DNA of 64,000 nt from positions 1 to 64,000 of the forward strand of contig DYMN01000003.1 in NCBI GenBank assembly GCA_020740485.1, in the 5' to 3' direction. Under the pieces are notes generated by a model. The model did no database searches. It saw only the letters and a program-made list of their open reading frames with translations, and was not told the origin of the DNA. The position numbers were made by a program, and so were the translations under genes. Source of the stretch: Polaribacter sp. (GTDB taxonomy: Bacteria; Bacteroidota; Bacteroidia; Flavobacteriales; Flavobacteriaceae). This document shows positions 1-8,817 of this stretch, in pieces (position 1 is the first letter of the stretch; every line of letters starts with the position of its first letter).

Positions 1-2288
1 TAAGAGATGGAGCTGCTGCTCAATACGGTTCCGATGCCATTGCCGGTGTTATCAATATTGTCCTTAAAAAAGATATAAACACCTTGGATATGTCTGTAAC
101 TTCAGGTGCTTATTTTTCAAAAAATTCAAATGAGCAAACCGGAGGCGTGGATGGTGCTACTACCAATATTGCCGCAAGTTACGGGATTAGTCTTGGGGAA
201 AAAGGCGGCTTTTTAACTTTTGCCGGAGATTTTGATGTACGGGATGACTACAATAGAATGAAAATGTTGGAAAAAGAAAATATTTTCAACAGATTAAATG
301 CTGTAGAATGGCAAGCAAATAAAATGGGTTATGACATCTCAAAATTATATGATACCGATTATGCCGATATCAATACCTATGCGCAAATGGTGCCTTATTT
401 AGACGCTACAACCAAAGCTGCCATCACAGCCGCCACAACAACCAATAATTTAACGGATTTAAGAAATCTGCTTAAAATAGACGCTTCTGACGCTGAAATG
501 GCATTAAGAGGTCTTAATAGAACCGATTTTAATATGAGAGTAGGTCAATCTGCGCTCAGAGGAAGCAGGTTGTTCTTGAACATGTCTTTACCTTTAGACG
601 ATAAAGGTACTGAATTATATGCCTTTTCCGGATTGAGCTCTAGAACCGGAAATTCTGCAGGTTTCTACAGATTGCCCAATCAAAGTAGAACTTATTCTCC
701 TATGTATATTAACGGTTTTTTACCTGAAATCAATTCAAACATCGGTGACCAATCTATGGCAGTGGGAATCAAAGGAAACATAGGCGATTGGAAGGTAGAT
801 TTCAGTAATACTTACGGAAAAAATAAATTTTTATATGTTATTTCAAATACCAGCAATGCTTCTATGCTGGGCAGTTCTCCGAACCGTTTTGATGCCGGAG
901 GTTATTCTTTTGCTCAAAATACGACCAATTTAGATCTTACAAAAATGTACGAGGACATTTTTGAAGGACTCAACGTGGCTTTTGGAGCAGAAAACAGAAT
1001 GGAAAAATATGATATTTACGCAGGTGAATTAGGATCTTATGCTCAATTTGATGTGAATGGCAATCCAATAACTAATCCAAGTCAAACTTCGCGAAAAGAT
1101 TTCTTTGGTGCTACTAGACCTGGTGGTTCTCAAGTGTTCCCTGGATTTTCTCCCGCCAATGAATTGTCAAGAGGAAGAAACAGTGTGGCAGGATATGTGG
1201 ACTTGGAAGCCGATTTTTCAGAAAAATGGCTTTTGAGTGTGGCTACTCGTTTTGAAAATTATTCCGATTTTGGGTCTACATTAAATTACAAATTAGCTAC
1301 CCGTTATAAGCTAACCGATAATGCGGTATTTCGTTTTGCAGCTAATTCCGGATTTAGAGCCCCTTCTTTACATCAAATCTATTTTAACTCTACTTCTACC
1401 ATTTTCAATAATGCAGGAATACCTGTAGAAGTGGGAACTTTTTCTAATGATAGTAAAGTAGCTCAATTATTGGGTATTCCGGAATTAAAACAAGAAACTT
1501 CAAATAGTATAAGTACCGGTTTTACGGTTAAAATACCTGCAGCCAATCTTACATTTACTGCCGATGCATACATAGTAAATATAGCAGATAGAATTGTATA
1601 TACCGGTTCATTTGCACCAAAAGCAGATGATGCTGGAAATTATTCAGGTGCTCAATTAGAGTTATACAACTTATTATCTCTAGCCAATGCAAGTGCTGCT
1701 GCCTTTTTTGCTAATGCCATCGACACGAAATCCAAAGGACTTGATTTTGTCATCACACATAAAGCAAAATGGGGAGGTGCTAATTTAAAAACAGATTTAG
1801 CCGGAACGCTTTCTAAAACCAGAAGAGTGGGTGACATTAAAGCCTCTGACGTATTACGCAATGCAGGATTAGTAACTACTTATTTCTCTGAAGAAAGTAG
1901 AGTGTATCTCGAAGAAGCCGTTCCCGGTACTAAAATTAATTTGACCAACACCTTGCAAGTCAATAAATTCAACGTATTTCTACGCAATGTATATTTTGGT
2001 AAAGTTACTGAAGCTACTACAGATTTATTATTGCAACAAGATTTTAGTGAAAAATTAGTTACCGATCTTTCATTGGGTTATAATATGAGTAAAAGTGCAA
2101 CGCTTACCGTAGGTGCCAATAATTTATTTGATATTTATCCTGATAGAGCTGCCCAAGACTTAAACCCTAACGTAGCCGGAGATCAAAATAACCGTAGCAA
2201 TGGTCGTTTTGATTGGTCACGTAGAGCGCAACAATTTGGTATTGGCGGACGTTTTATGTTTGCCAGACTTACTTTTGAAATAAAATAA
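1..2288 (+). CDS. TonB-dependent receptor, 5'-truncated by the window
   Basis: This is the C-terminal part of an outer-membrane TonB-dependent receptor, which imports a large ligand using TonB energy. The frame is already open at base 3 and reads a plug-domain end typical of the family, DGAAAQYGSDAIAGVINIVLKK, before the ATG used by the ORF track at 84, so the true start lies outside the window. The rest is a beta-barrel of aromatic and Asn/Gly-rich strands, with a family-typical barrel motif FRFAANSGFRAPSLHQIYF and a terminal aromatic/basic strand ending FARLTFEIK. The substrate cannot be told from the sequence. A strong terminator follows, so it ends its transcription unit. Confidence 0.9.
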   Translation, partial: RDGAAAQYGSDAIAGVINIVLKKDINTLDMSVTSGAYFSKNSNEQTGGVDGATTNIAASYGISLGEKGGFLTFAGDFDVRDDYNRMKMLEKENIFNRLNAVEWQANKMGYDISKLYDTDYADINTYAQMVPYLDATTKAAITAATTTNNLTDLRNLLKIDASDAEMALRGLNRTDFNMRVGQSALRGSRLFLNMSLPLDDKGTELYAFSGLSSRTGNSAGFYRLPNQSRTYSPMYINGFLPEINSNIGDQSMAVGIKGNIGDWKVDFSNTYGKNKFLYVISNTSNASMLGSSPNRFDAGGYSFAQNTTNLDLTKMYEDIFEGLNVAFGAENRMEKYDIYAGELGSYAQFDVNGNPITNPSQTSRKDFFGATRPGGSQVFPGFSPANELSRGRNSVAGYVDLEADFSEKWLLSVATRFENYSDFGSTLNYKLATRYKLTDNAVFRFAANSGFRAPSLHQIYFNSTSTIFNNAGIPVEVGTFSNDSKVAQLLGIPELKQETSNSISTGFTVKIPAANLTFTADAYIVNIADRIVYTGSFAPKADDAGNYSGAQLELYNLLSLANASAAAFFANAIDTKSKGLDFVITHKAKWGGANLKTDLAGTLSKTRRVGDIKASDVLRNAGLVTTYFSEESRVYLEEAVPGTKINLTNTLQVNKFNVFLRNVYFGKVTEATTDLLLQQDFSEKLVTDLSLGYNMSKSATLTVGANNLFDIYPDRAAQDLNPNVAGDQNNRSNGRFDWSRRAQQFGIGGRFMFARLTFEIK

Positions 2289-2310
2289 ACCAAATATTTA
2301 TTAAATATAG

Positions 2311-2350
2311 AAAAGGCTGTATCATTACAAGTAAAAACAGCCTTTTTTTT
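2311..2350 (+). terminator. Rho-independent terminator of the TonB receptor gene
   Basis: AAAAGGCTGT and ACAGCCTTTT form an inverted repeat that runs straight into a T-tract, 22 bp after the receptor stop codon. Confidence 0.85.
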
Positions 2351-2555
2351 CTTAAAACAGTAAGTATTCTATCAGGAATTGATTACAGATTATCATTAAT
2401 CAATTCTAAAAATCATACTGATTTTATTACTTGTTATATAAAACCGAATTATAAACATTACATTGTTTTTGTGAAATCTTTGAGAACATTATCAAAGGAA
2501 TGCAACAAAAGATTTTCGGTTTAATGTAAATTGTAAGTTATATTATTAAAATATT

Positions 2556-2591
2556 TTGTTGAGGCTGTGAATAGAATAATTTCTATCTTTG
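2556..2591 (+). promoter_or_regulatory. Bacteroidota-type promoter of the symporter gene
   Basis: TTG (2559-2561), a 22-bp spacer, then TATCTTTG (2584-2591), matching the TTG/TAnnTTTG pattern of Bacteroidota sigma factor. The TTG start used by the ORF track (2589) lies inside the -7 element, so translation should start at ATG 2631. Confidence 0.75.
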
Positions 2592-2630
2592 TTAACATTC
2601 TTACTATTAATCCAATTAAAGAACTTTCTT

Positions 2631-4049
2631 ATGGCTTTTTTCCAAAAATTATTCGATAAAAAATCAAAACTCCTTTTTCTTTTTTTTATAGTTTTTTTGA
2701 TTAGCAGTATTTTACATCTTTTGAATTACTACAATGTTACTTTGATTCATCCCACGCTATTATTAGTAACACGACTAATTGGAATTTTGATTTTGGTTTT
2801 ATTCGCTTATAAACGAAGGTCTTTAACCACTTGGATATTAGTAAGTATGGTTTTAGGTGTTGAATTTGGCTTTGATCTACCCGAAATAGCCTCTAAGATG
2901 AATATCTTCAGTAAAATATTCCTCAATTTAGTTAAAACCATTATTGGTCCTTTGATTTTTTCCACCTTAGTGGTTGGTATTGCCGGTCACGCCGATTTAA
3001 AACAAGTGGGTAGAATGAGTTGGAAATCCATATTGTATTTTGAAGTGGTTTCTACTATAGCTTTATTTATTGGTTTGATAGCCATCAACATAAGTAAAGC
3101 CGGAGTAGGAGTTAATAAACCTGTAGGCGAAGTAGTTAATCAGATCAACCCGATGAAAGCACAATCTACGGAAGAAATCATATTGCATATTTTTCCTGAA
3201 AACATTGCAAAATCAGTAGCAGAAGGTCAAGTATTACAAATTGTAGTGTTCAGTATCATTTTCGGAATTGCGGTGGCGTTGCTTAGCGATACCTATCGCA
3301 AACCTATGCTTACTTTTACCAAAGCATTATCCGAAACGATGTTTAAATTTACCAATATCGTGATGTATTTTGCTCCTATAGCCGTATTTGCTGCTATTGC
3401 CTATTCTGTAGGACATATGGGAATTGATATATTGCTCAATTTAGCCCGATTATTAGCCACACTCTATATTGCGTTGATTGCTTTTATGCTTGTTATATTA
3501 TTGCCAATAGCCTTAATAATCAGGATTCCTATCAAAAAATTCATTGCTGCCGTATCCGAACCGTTTAGTATAGCATTTGCTACAACTAGTTCGGAGTCAG
3601 CATTGCCTATTGCGATGGAAAATATGCAAAAATTTGGAGTTCCTCAGAAAATAGTTGCCTTTGTGATGCCTACAGGGTATAGTTTCAATTTAGACGGCAC
3701 CACCCTTTATCTTTCTTTAGCATCCGTCTTTGTGGCACAAGTGGCCGGAATTGATTTAAGTGTTTCACAACAAATTATAATAGTGCTAACCTTAATGCTT
3801 ACCAGCAAAGGAGTAGCCGGTGTTCCGAGAGCATCTTTGGTCATTTTATTGGGTACTGCTGCCAGTTTTGGACTTCCTACTTGGCCCATCTTTATAATAT
3901 TGGGAATTGACGAATTAATGGATATGGCTAGAACCGGAGTAAATGTGGTGGGCAATTGTTTAGCTACTGCAGTAGTTGCACGTTGGGAAGGCGAATTTGA
4001 TGATAAAGCGGCTCGAAATTTTAATGCAGATTATTCGGAAGATTTATAA
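2631..4049 (+). CDS. Dicarboxylate/amino acid:cation symporter (DAACS family)
   Basis: An inner-membrane secondary transporter of the GltP/DctA/DAACS family, which imports glutamate/aspartate or C4-dicarboxylates with Na+ or H+. About 472 residues from the ATG at 2631, the usual family size. Family motifs are visible: the serine-rich re-entrant loop TTSSESALPIAMENM, the NxDGTxxY-type helix GYSFNLDGTTLYLSLA, and SKGVAGVPRASLVILLG in the second re-entrant hairpin. The first helices (FLFFIVFLISSILHLL) are strongly hydrophobic. I chose 2631 because the upstream TTG lies in the promoter. Monocistronic by layout. Substrate preference (glutamate or dicarboxylate) is not resolvable by eye. Confidence 0.92.
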   Translation: MAFFQKLFDKKSKLLFLFFIVFLISSILHLLNYYNVTLIHPTLLLVTRLIGILILVLFAYKRRSLTTWILVSMVLGVEFGFDLPEIASKMNIFSKIFLNLVKTIIGPLIFSTLVVGIAGHADLKQVGRMSWKSILYFEVVSTIALFIGLIAINISKAGVGVNKPVGEVVNQINPMKAQSTEEIILHIFPENIAKSVAEGQVLQIVVFSIIFGIAVALLSDTYRKPMLTFTKALSETMFKFTNIVMYFAPIAVFAAIAYSVGHMGIDILLNLARLLATLYIALIAFMLVILLPIALIIRIPIKKFIAAVSEPFSIAFATTSSESALPIAMENMQKFGVPQKIVAFVMPTGYSFNLDGTTLYLSLASVFVAQVAGIDLSVSQQIIIVLTLMLTSKGVAGVPRASLVILLGTAASFGLPTWPIFIILGIDELMDMARTGVNVVGNCLATAVVARWEGEFDDKAARNFNADYSEDL

Positions 4050-4273
4050 ATCAAGAAAGGTTTATAAATTAATTTATGGCTTTAGTACAATTTTTGTGGT
4101 AAATCTAAATTCTTTAATTTACGCTTAATTATAGTTACGAGCTACAGAGTCTATCCTTTTGTAAAACGAAAATCTCTACTGCACAAACCCGAAATCAATA
4201 ATATTGAAAGCCACTGTTTGTAGGGTTATGGCTTTGGTTCGCTTCAATGTGGGTTAGGTTTAATAAAATTCAC
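4050..4273. other. Intergenic region with nested inverted repeats, no gene seen
   Basis: No credible ORF. Nested inverted repeats are present: outer AACCC (4186-4190) with GGGTT (4251-4255) and inner AAAGCCA (4207-4213) with TGGCTTT (4229-4235). There is no T-tract, so it does not look like a terminator. Its role is unknown. Confidence 0.4.
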
Positions 4274-5242
4274 CTAAATTCTTTTTTTATTATACCAAGG
4301 CATTAATACCAAAGAAAACAGACCAATTACTACAATCATTCCGGTTTGTATCAACCACATCAACCAACCGAAAGCATAAGCCTTGGCGCTGTCAATATGA
4401 TAAAGCTCTAAGACTTTTTGAACGGCAAAAGGAAATGTTCCTAAGCCCCCATTTGCAGTGGTGCCAAATGCGCCACCAATGAATCCGCTGAGTACTTCAC
4501 CTAATCCCATATTTGAGGTGGCGGGAATAGCAAGAGCTACCACATAAAACATCAGTAAATACATTCCCCAAATAAAAAGGGAGTGAAATATAAAAGCCCA
4601 TCTGTGCTGCATGTGCCATATACTCATTACACCGGAAATCAAACCATCAATAAAGTGATTAATTTTTTGGATAAATAAATTCTTCGATTTCCTAAGCCAT
4701 TTATAAAAAACAATAAATACGATACCCGCTCCAATAAAAATCACAATTAACTTGAAAGGATTCTTGGGGATTTTGTTTTCCATCAAGCTCCAAATAAAAT
4801 CAAACTGATAAAATAAGGCACCTAATATGATAAGTAGCAACACGATCAAATCAACGATGCGTTCTGCTATTATGGTTCCAAAGGTTTTGTCAAAAGGGAT
4901 ATTTTCATACTTGCTCAATGCGCTGCCTCTGATTACTTCACCACCGCGTGGGATAATAATGTTAAACAGATAACCAATAAAAACGGCAAAAGTGTTATTC
5001 CAAAACTTAGTAGTATAGCCCAAGGGTTCTAATAAGTATTTCCAACGATAGGCTCTGGATAAGTGGCTCAATAAACCAATAAAAACAGCTAATAAAACCC
5101 ATAAATAATTAGCTTGTAGAATGGCGTTTTTTATATCGATTTTTTCTGCTACAGTGAGCTTAGATAAAGACCACCAAATGATAAAAAAACCCAACCCAAA
5201 GGATATTAAGACAATGATCCCGTTTTTAAATTGTTTGTTCAT
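4274..5242 (-). CDS. Lysylphosphatidylglycerol synthase TM-region / flippase-like membrane protein (UPF0104)
   Basis: An integral membrane protein of about 322 residues with many hydrophobic helices, resembling the transmembrane part of MprF (lysyl-phosphatidylglycerol synthase TM domain, UPF0104). It has the family's SRAYRWKYLLEPLG and IIPRGGEVIRGSAL stretches and a glycine-rich GGAFGTTANGGLGTFPF segment. There is no soluble aminoacyl-transferase domain, so lipid flipping or another membrane role is more likely than lipid aminoacylation. The ORF track starts at a TTG (5275); the ATG at 5242 gives MNKQFKNGIIVLISFGLG, a normal first helix. It lies downstream of panC on the same strand with about 150 bp between. 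Confidence 0.85.
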   Translation of the reverse strand: MNKQFKNGIIVLISFGLGFFIIWWSLSKLTVAEKIDIKNAILQANYLWVLLAVFIGLLSHLSRAYRWKYLLEPLGYTTKFWNNTFAVFIGYLFNIIIPRGGEVIRGSALSKYENIPFDKTFGTIIAERIVDLIVLLLIILGALFYQFDFIWSLMENKIPKNPFKLIVIFIGAGIVFIVFYKWLRKSKNLFIQKINHFIDGLISGVMSIWHMQHRWAFIFHSLFIWGMYLLMFYVVALAIPATSNMGLGEVLSGFIGGAFGTTANGGLGTFPFAVQKVLELYHIDSAKAYAFGWLMWLIQTGMIVVIGLFSLVLMPWYNKKRI

Positions 5243-5388
5243 TTTTGTCGTAAGCTTTTGATGACGTGAATACAATTGATGCTATCGTTAGTTCGATAAG
5301 TCCCTAATTTAATTGGGGTATGTTTAGAAACTATTGTTGCTATTTATTTCGCTGAAAACGGAAGACAGATTATTCCATTGTCAAAGGC

Positions 5389-6231
5389 TTACCCCAACTC
5401 AATATTATCGATCAATCTTATATCGCCGGCAAATACTGCAATAAACCCTCGATAGCTTACCCCTGACTTTTTACTTGCATCTTTTGTTAGGGTCTTTTCA
5501 TCGGCTATTGTGAAATATTCTAATTTCAATGAGGGATGATCCTTATATTGCTCGATTACAAATTTTTCTGTTTCTATTATTTCATGAATTGTAAAATAAT
5601 CTTTTGCTTTTTGTAAGGTTTTATATATAAAAGGGGCTGCTTCACGTTGTCCTTTTGTTAATCGCATATTACGTGAACTCATAGCTAATCCGTCTTTTTC
5701 TCGATGAATTGGATTGCCTACTACTTTGATGTTCATCTTTTCTTTATCCACCATTTTTTTGATGATTTGCAATTGTTGAAAATCTTTTTCACCAAAAAAA
5801 GCTTCGTCCGGTTGAACTATCTGAAAAAGCCTTTTGACAATAGTGCCAACCCCTGCAAAATGTCCCTTGCGATGCGCACCTTCCATTACTTTATCCAAAC
5901 CATCGAAATCAAAATCCTGAGCTACTATATTTTTATTGTACATTTCTTTGACACTTGGAATAAAAACCACATCGCAATTTTCTCTTTTTAACAAATCCAA
6001 ATCACGGTCTAAAGTTTTAGGATAAAGGTCTAAATCTTCTTTTCTATCAAATTGAGTTGGGTTTACAAAAACACTAACAACCAATATATTACAAGATTTT
6101 TTAGCGTTAGTAACCAACGAAAGATGCCCTTCATGCAACGCACCCATAGTGGGGACAAACCCTACCTTTTTACCTTGTTTAACCTTATTTAAATATTGCT
6201 GTAGAAACCTTTTGGAATGATAAATGCGCAT
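5389..6231 (-). CDS. panC: Pantoate--beta-alanine ligase
   Basis: Cytosolic pantothenate synthetase: ATP-dependent condensation of pantoate and beta-alanine, the last step to pantothenate (CoA pathway). 280 residues, normal length. Hallmarks: the nucleotidyl-transferase HIGH-like motif in PTMGALHEGHLSLV, VFVNPTQFD, the pantoate-binding FFGEKDFQQL, and MSSRNMRL near the KMSK-like region. The next gene on the strand is the flippase-like protein; panD, which often sits next to panC in relatives, is not in the window. A TATGTTTG box lies 20 bp upstream. Confidence 0.97.
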   Translation of the reverse strand: MRIYHSKRFLQQYLNKVKQGKKVGFVPTMGALHEGHLSLVTNAKKSCNILVVSVFVNPTQFDRKEDLDLYPKTLDRDLDLLKRENCDVVFIPSVKEMYNKNIVAQDFDFDGLDKVMEGAHRKGHFAGVGTIVKRLFQIVQPDEAFFGEKDFQQLQIIKKMVDKEKMNIKVVGNPIHREKDGLAMSSRNMRLTKGQREAAPFIYKTLQKAKDYFTIHEIIETEKFVIEQYKDHPSLKLEYFTIADEKTLTKDASKKSGVSYRGFIAVFAGDIRLIDNIELG

Positions 6232-6250
6232 AATTTTTTGTTAAAAGCAA

Positions 6251-6258
6251 CAAACATA
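6251..6258 (-). promoter_or_regulatory. Putative panC -7 element
   Basis: TATGTTTG on the minus strand (CAAACATA on plus) matches TAnnTTTG. No good TTG is seen at the -33 distance. Confidence 0.45.
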
Positions 6259-6291
6259 CCAAATAAAACATAAATTCTCGCTATTTTTTAG

Positions 6292-6299
6292 TAATTTTG
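6292..6299 (+). promoter_or_regulatory. Putative -7 element of the glgA-like/DUF4270/glmS operon
   Basis: TAATTTTG matches TAnnTTTG about 70 bp before the first ATG of the operon. No clear -33 TTG is visible. Confidence 0.45.
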
Positions 6300-6371
6300 C
6301 ATATGATTAGGTAAAATGCGAATATTAAAAATTATAACAACTAAAACGCTTATACCTTATTTTATATAATA

Positions 6372-7175
6372 ATGAAAGAACCGAAAGTTTTAACCATATC
6401 TACTGAAGTGATGCCTTATATGCCGGAGACTGACCTATCTTATTTGTCATTTGAGTCCGCTAAAATGGTATTCAACAACGGTATGCAAACGCGCATTTTT
6501 ATGCCTCGTTTTGGTGTTGTCAATGAAAGACGTCATCAGTTGCATGAAGTTATACGTCTTTCGGGAATTAATTTGATTATTGACGATATTGATATGCCGC
6601 TCATCATCAAAGTTGCCTCAATTCCCAAAGAAAGAATGCAAGTTTATTTTATTGATAATGATGATTACTTCAAACGAAAAGCTGTTTATACTGATGAAGA
6701 CAATGTATTGTTTGAAGACAACGACGATCGACTTATCTTTTTCACTAAAGGGGTCATAGAAACCGTAAAAAAACTCAATTGGGATCCTGATATTATCCAC
6801 CTTCATGGTTGGATGACTTCTTTGATTCCTTTATATTTAAAAGAATATTATAAGGATGATGCTTTATTTATGGATAGCAAAATTATTACTTCCTTGTATA
6901 ATGATTCTTTCGAAGGTGACATCAATCCAGATTTAACCAGAAAGATAGTCTTTGATTCCATTAAAAAAGAAAAATTAAATATTATTGAAAAACCGAGTTT
7001 TGTAAACTTACAAAAAATATCAGTGAATTACTCCGATGGACTGATTTTTGCCAGTCAATCAATAGCTGATGAAGTAAAAAATCATGTTAAAGAACAGAAA
7101 ATAGAAACTTTAGATTTTGTGGAAAGAGCTAATTTTGTTCCTTCTTACCTTGCGTTTTATAAAAAATTCATCTAA
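6372..7175 (+). CDS. Glycogen/starch synthase N-terminal (GT5) domain protein, short form
   Basis: 267 residues related to the N-terminal Rossmann domain of glycogen/starch synthases (GT5): it opens with KVLTISTEVMPYMPETDLSYL, resembling the ADP-glucose loop region of GlgA, and has the NWDPDIIHLHGWMTSLIPLYLK stretch typical of that domain. Full GlgA is about 470-480 residues; the C-terminal GT-B domain is absent here and no second half follows, so glycogen synthesis activity is doubtful. It heads an apparent operon with the DUF4270 lipoprotein (26 bp gap) and glmS. A regulatory or divergent role in envelope sugar metabolism is only a guess. Confidence 0.8.
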   Translation: MKEPKVLTISTEVMPYMPETDLSYLSFESAKMVFNNGMQTRIFMPRFGVVNERRHQLHEVIRLSGINLIIDDIDMPLIIKVASIPKERMQVYFIDNDDYFKRKAVYTDEDNVLFEDNDDRLIFFTKGVIETVKKLNWDPDIIHLHGWMTSLIPLYLKEYYKDDALFMDSKIITSLYNDSFEGDINPDLTRKIVFDSIKKEKLNIIEKPSFVNLQKISVNYSDGLIFASQSIADEVKNHVKEQKIETLDFVERANFVPSYLAFYKKFI

Positions 7176-7201
7176 TTCTTCCATTCGTTAAAATATAAAA
7201 A

Positions 7202-8803
7202 ATGATCAAAAAAATTTTGTATTTTTTAAAATACCCATTTTTAATTCTATCAGTCATTGCAATTGTAATTTCCTGTGAAAAAGATTTTAAAAATATTGGC
7301 ACAGATTTGGTAAACGACAATATTTACTCATCTAATAAGTATAACGCACAAGTTAGAGGATACAGTATTAGAATTCCTTCTAATATAACCAATGGTATGG
7401 GAAATTACTTGTTAGGCTACAATGAAAATGCTCAATTTGGCACCCTTACGGCTTCTATAGCTACCCAACTTACTTTACCTGAAACAAATCCTAATTGGGG
7501 TGAAAACGCCGTAATTGACTCAGTAGTCATAACCATCCCTTTCTTATCAAAGTTAATAGGAAATATAAGTGTAACTAATCCAAATAATCCTACTAAAACT
7601 ATTTTGGTGCCGAACTACGAATTAAATTCCGTATATACAAGTGGAGCAAATAATTTTAATCTGAATGTATATGAGTTGGGAACATTTTTAAATCCATTAG
7701 ACCCTACCGATCCAACAAAAGTAAATGAGTTTTTTAGCGACCAAGTTTATTTGAAAACCGGAAGTCCTTTGTATACTGGCGCTATTTCACCCAACAAAAA
7801 TGACACGATGATGGTTATCAATCGCCATAAATACACCAATGATCAATGGAATACTATTGAATTTTATAAAAAAGATACCGTCAAACTTGAAAAAGCTCCT
7901 GCTCTTCGAATTCCGTTAGACAAACAAAAAATTAAACAGCTATTTAAAGATAATGATATTGCGAATGGTTTTAACTTTTCATCACAGGATAATTTTAATC
8001 GCTATTTCAAAGGTTTGTATTTTGAAGCTTCTAATTCAGGAAACGGAGCTGCATTAGCTTATTTTGATATGAAAAAAGCTTATATGACTATTTTCTATAC
8101 AGAATCTACCGTTGATACTACAACAAACACCATCAAAGGGGAAGCAAAATCTTTTCAATATTCTTTTACCGGAATTACCACCAACGTCTATGACAGAGAT
8201 CAAACCGGATTCTTGGTTGAAAATTATCTCATTAACCCCAATATCACTACCGGCGATAATAAGCTTTTTGTGCAGGGGGCAGCCGGATCGGATGCAATTA
8301 TTCATTTGTTTGGTAATGATACCAATACAGACGGCATCCCTGATGAGCTTTCAACGCTGAGGGATAATAATTGGTTAATTACCGATGCCAAATTGTATTT
8401 GTATGTGGATCCTTCGAATACGACTTCGCAATATCCAGATTCATTGTACATATACAAAATAGAAAATAATAAAAAATATCAGACTTATGATGTGAAAAAA
8501 TTTGGTTACGGAATGGTGGGGGGATATTTAGTCTACGATACGGATAGTATTCCGGATTATTACCTTTTTCATTTAACTGATTATGTGTCTGAAATATTAA
8601 AACAGAACGAAAAGGTTAAAGTGGTTGATTTTGGAATAAAAGTATATGATCCACAAGATGGGTTTGATTTTCTCAAGCCTAATGACACTATTATAAAGGA
8701 ATACAATAGAAATTTTAAAGGGGTTGTTTTAACAGGTAAAAACCCTACCTTAACTCCAAGAGATTTAAAATTTGAAATTCATTACAGTCAAAAAAATAAT
8801 TAA
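7202..8803 (+). CDS. DUF4270 family lipoprotein
   Basis: 533 residues. The N-terminus KILYFLKYPFLILSVIAIVISC ends in a lipobox with Cys about residue 25, so it should be a lipoprotein. The mature part (EKDFKNIGTDLV...) resembles DUF4270, a Bacteroidota surface/periplasmic family of unknown function rich in beta strands; the repeated pattern of 'IDSVVITIPFL' and 'TDAKLYLYVDPS' style strands suggests jelly-roll-like domains. It sits between the GT5-domain gene and glmS with short gaps (26 and 14 bp), which suggests co-transcription and a link to envelope polysaccharide supply. Confidence 0.85.
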   Translation: MIKKILYFLKYPFLILSVIAIVISCEKDFKNIGTDLVNDNIYSSNKYNAQVRGYSIRIPSNITNGMGNYLLGYNENAQFGTLTASIATQLTLPETNPNWGENAVIDSVVITIPFLSKLIGNISVTNPNNPTKTILVPNYELNSVYTSGANNFNLNVYELGTFLNPLDPTDPTKVNEFFSDQVYLKTGSPLYTGAISPNKNDTMMVINRHKYTNDQWNTIEFYKKDTVKLEKAPALRIPLDKQKIKQLFKDNDIANGFNFSSQDNFNRYFKGLYFEASNSGNGAALAYFDMKKAYMTIFYTESTVDTTTNTIKGEAKSFQYSFTGITTNVYDRDQTGFLVENYLINPNITTGDNKLFVQGAAGSDAIIHLFGNDTNTDGIPDELSTLRDNNWLITDAKLYLYVDPSNTTSQYPDSLYIYKIENNKKYQTYDVKKFGYGMVGGYLVYDTDSIPDYYLFHLTDYVSEILKQNEKVKVVDFGIKVYDPQDGFDFLKPNDTIIKEYNRNFKGVVLTGKNPTLTPRDLKFEIHYSQKNN

Positions 8804-8817
8804 AAAATTAGAAAAAT

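Noticed and set aside
2589-2630. Upstream TTG start of the symporter
   Set aside because: Lies inside the predicted -7 promoter element; the ATG at 2631 gives a normal N-terminus.
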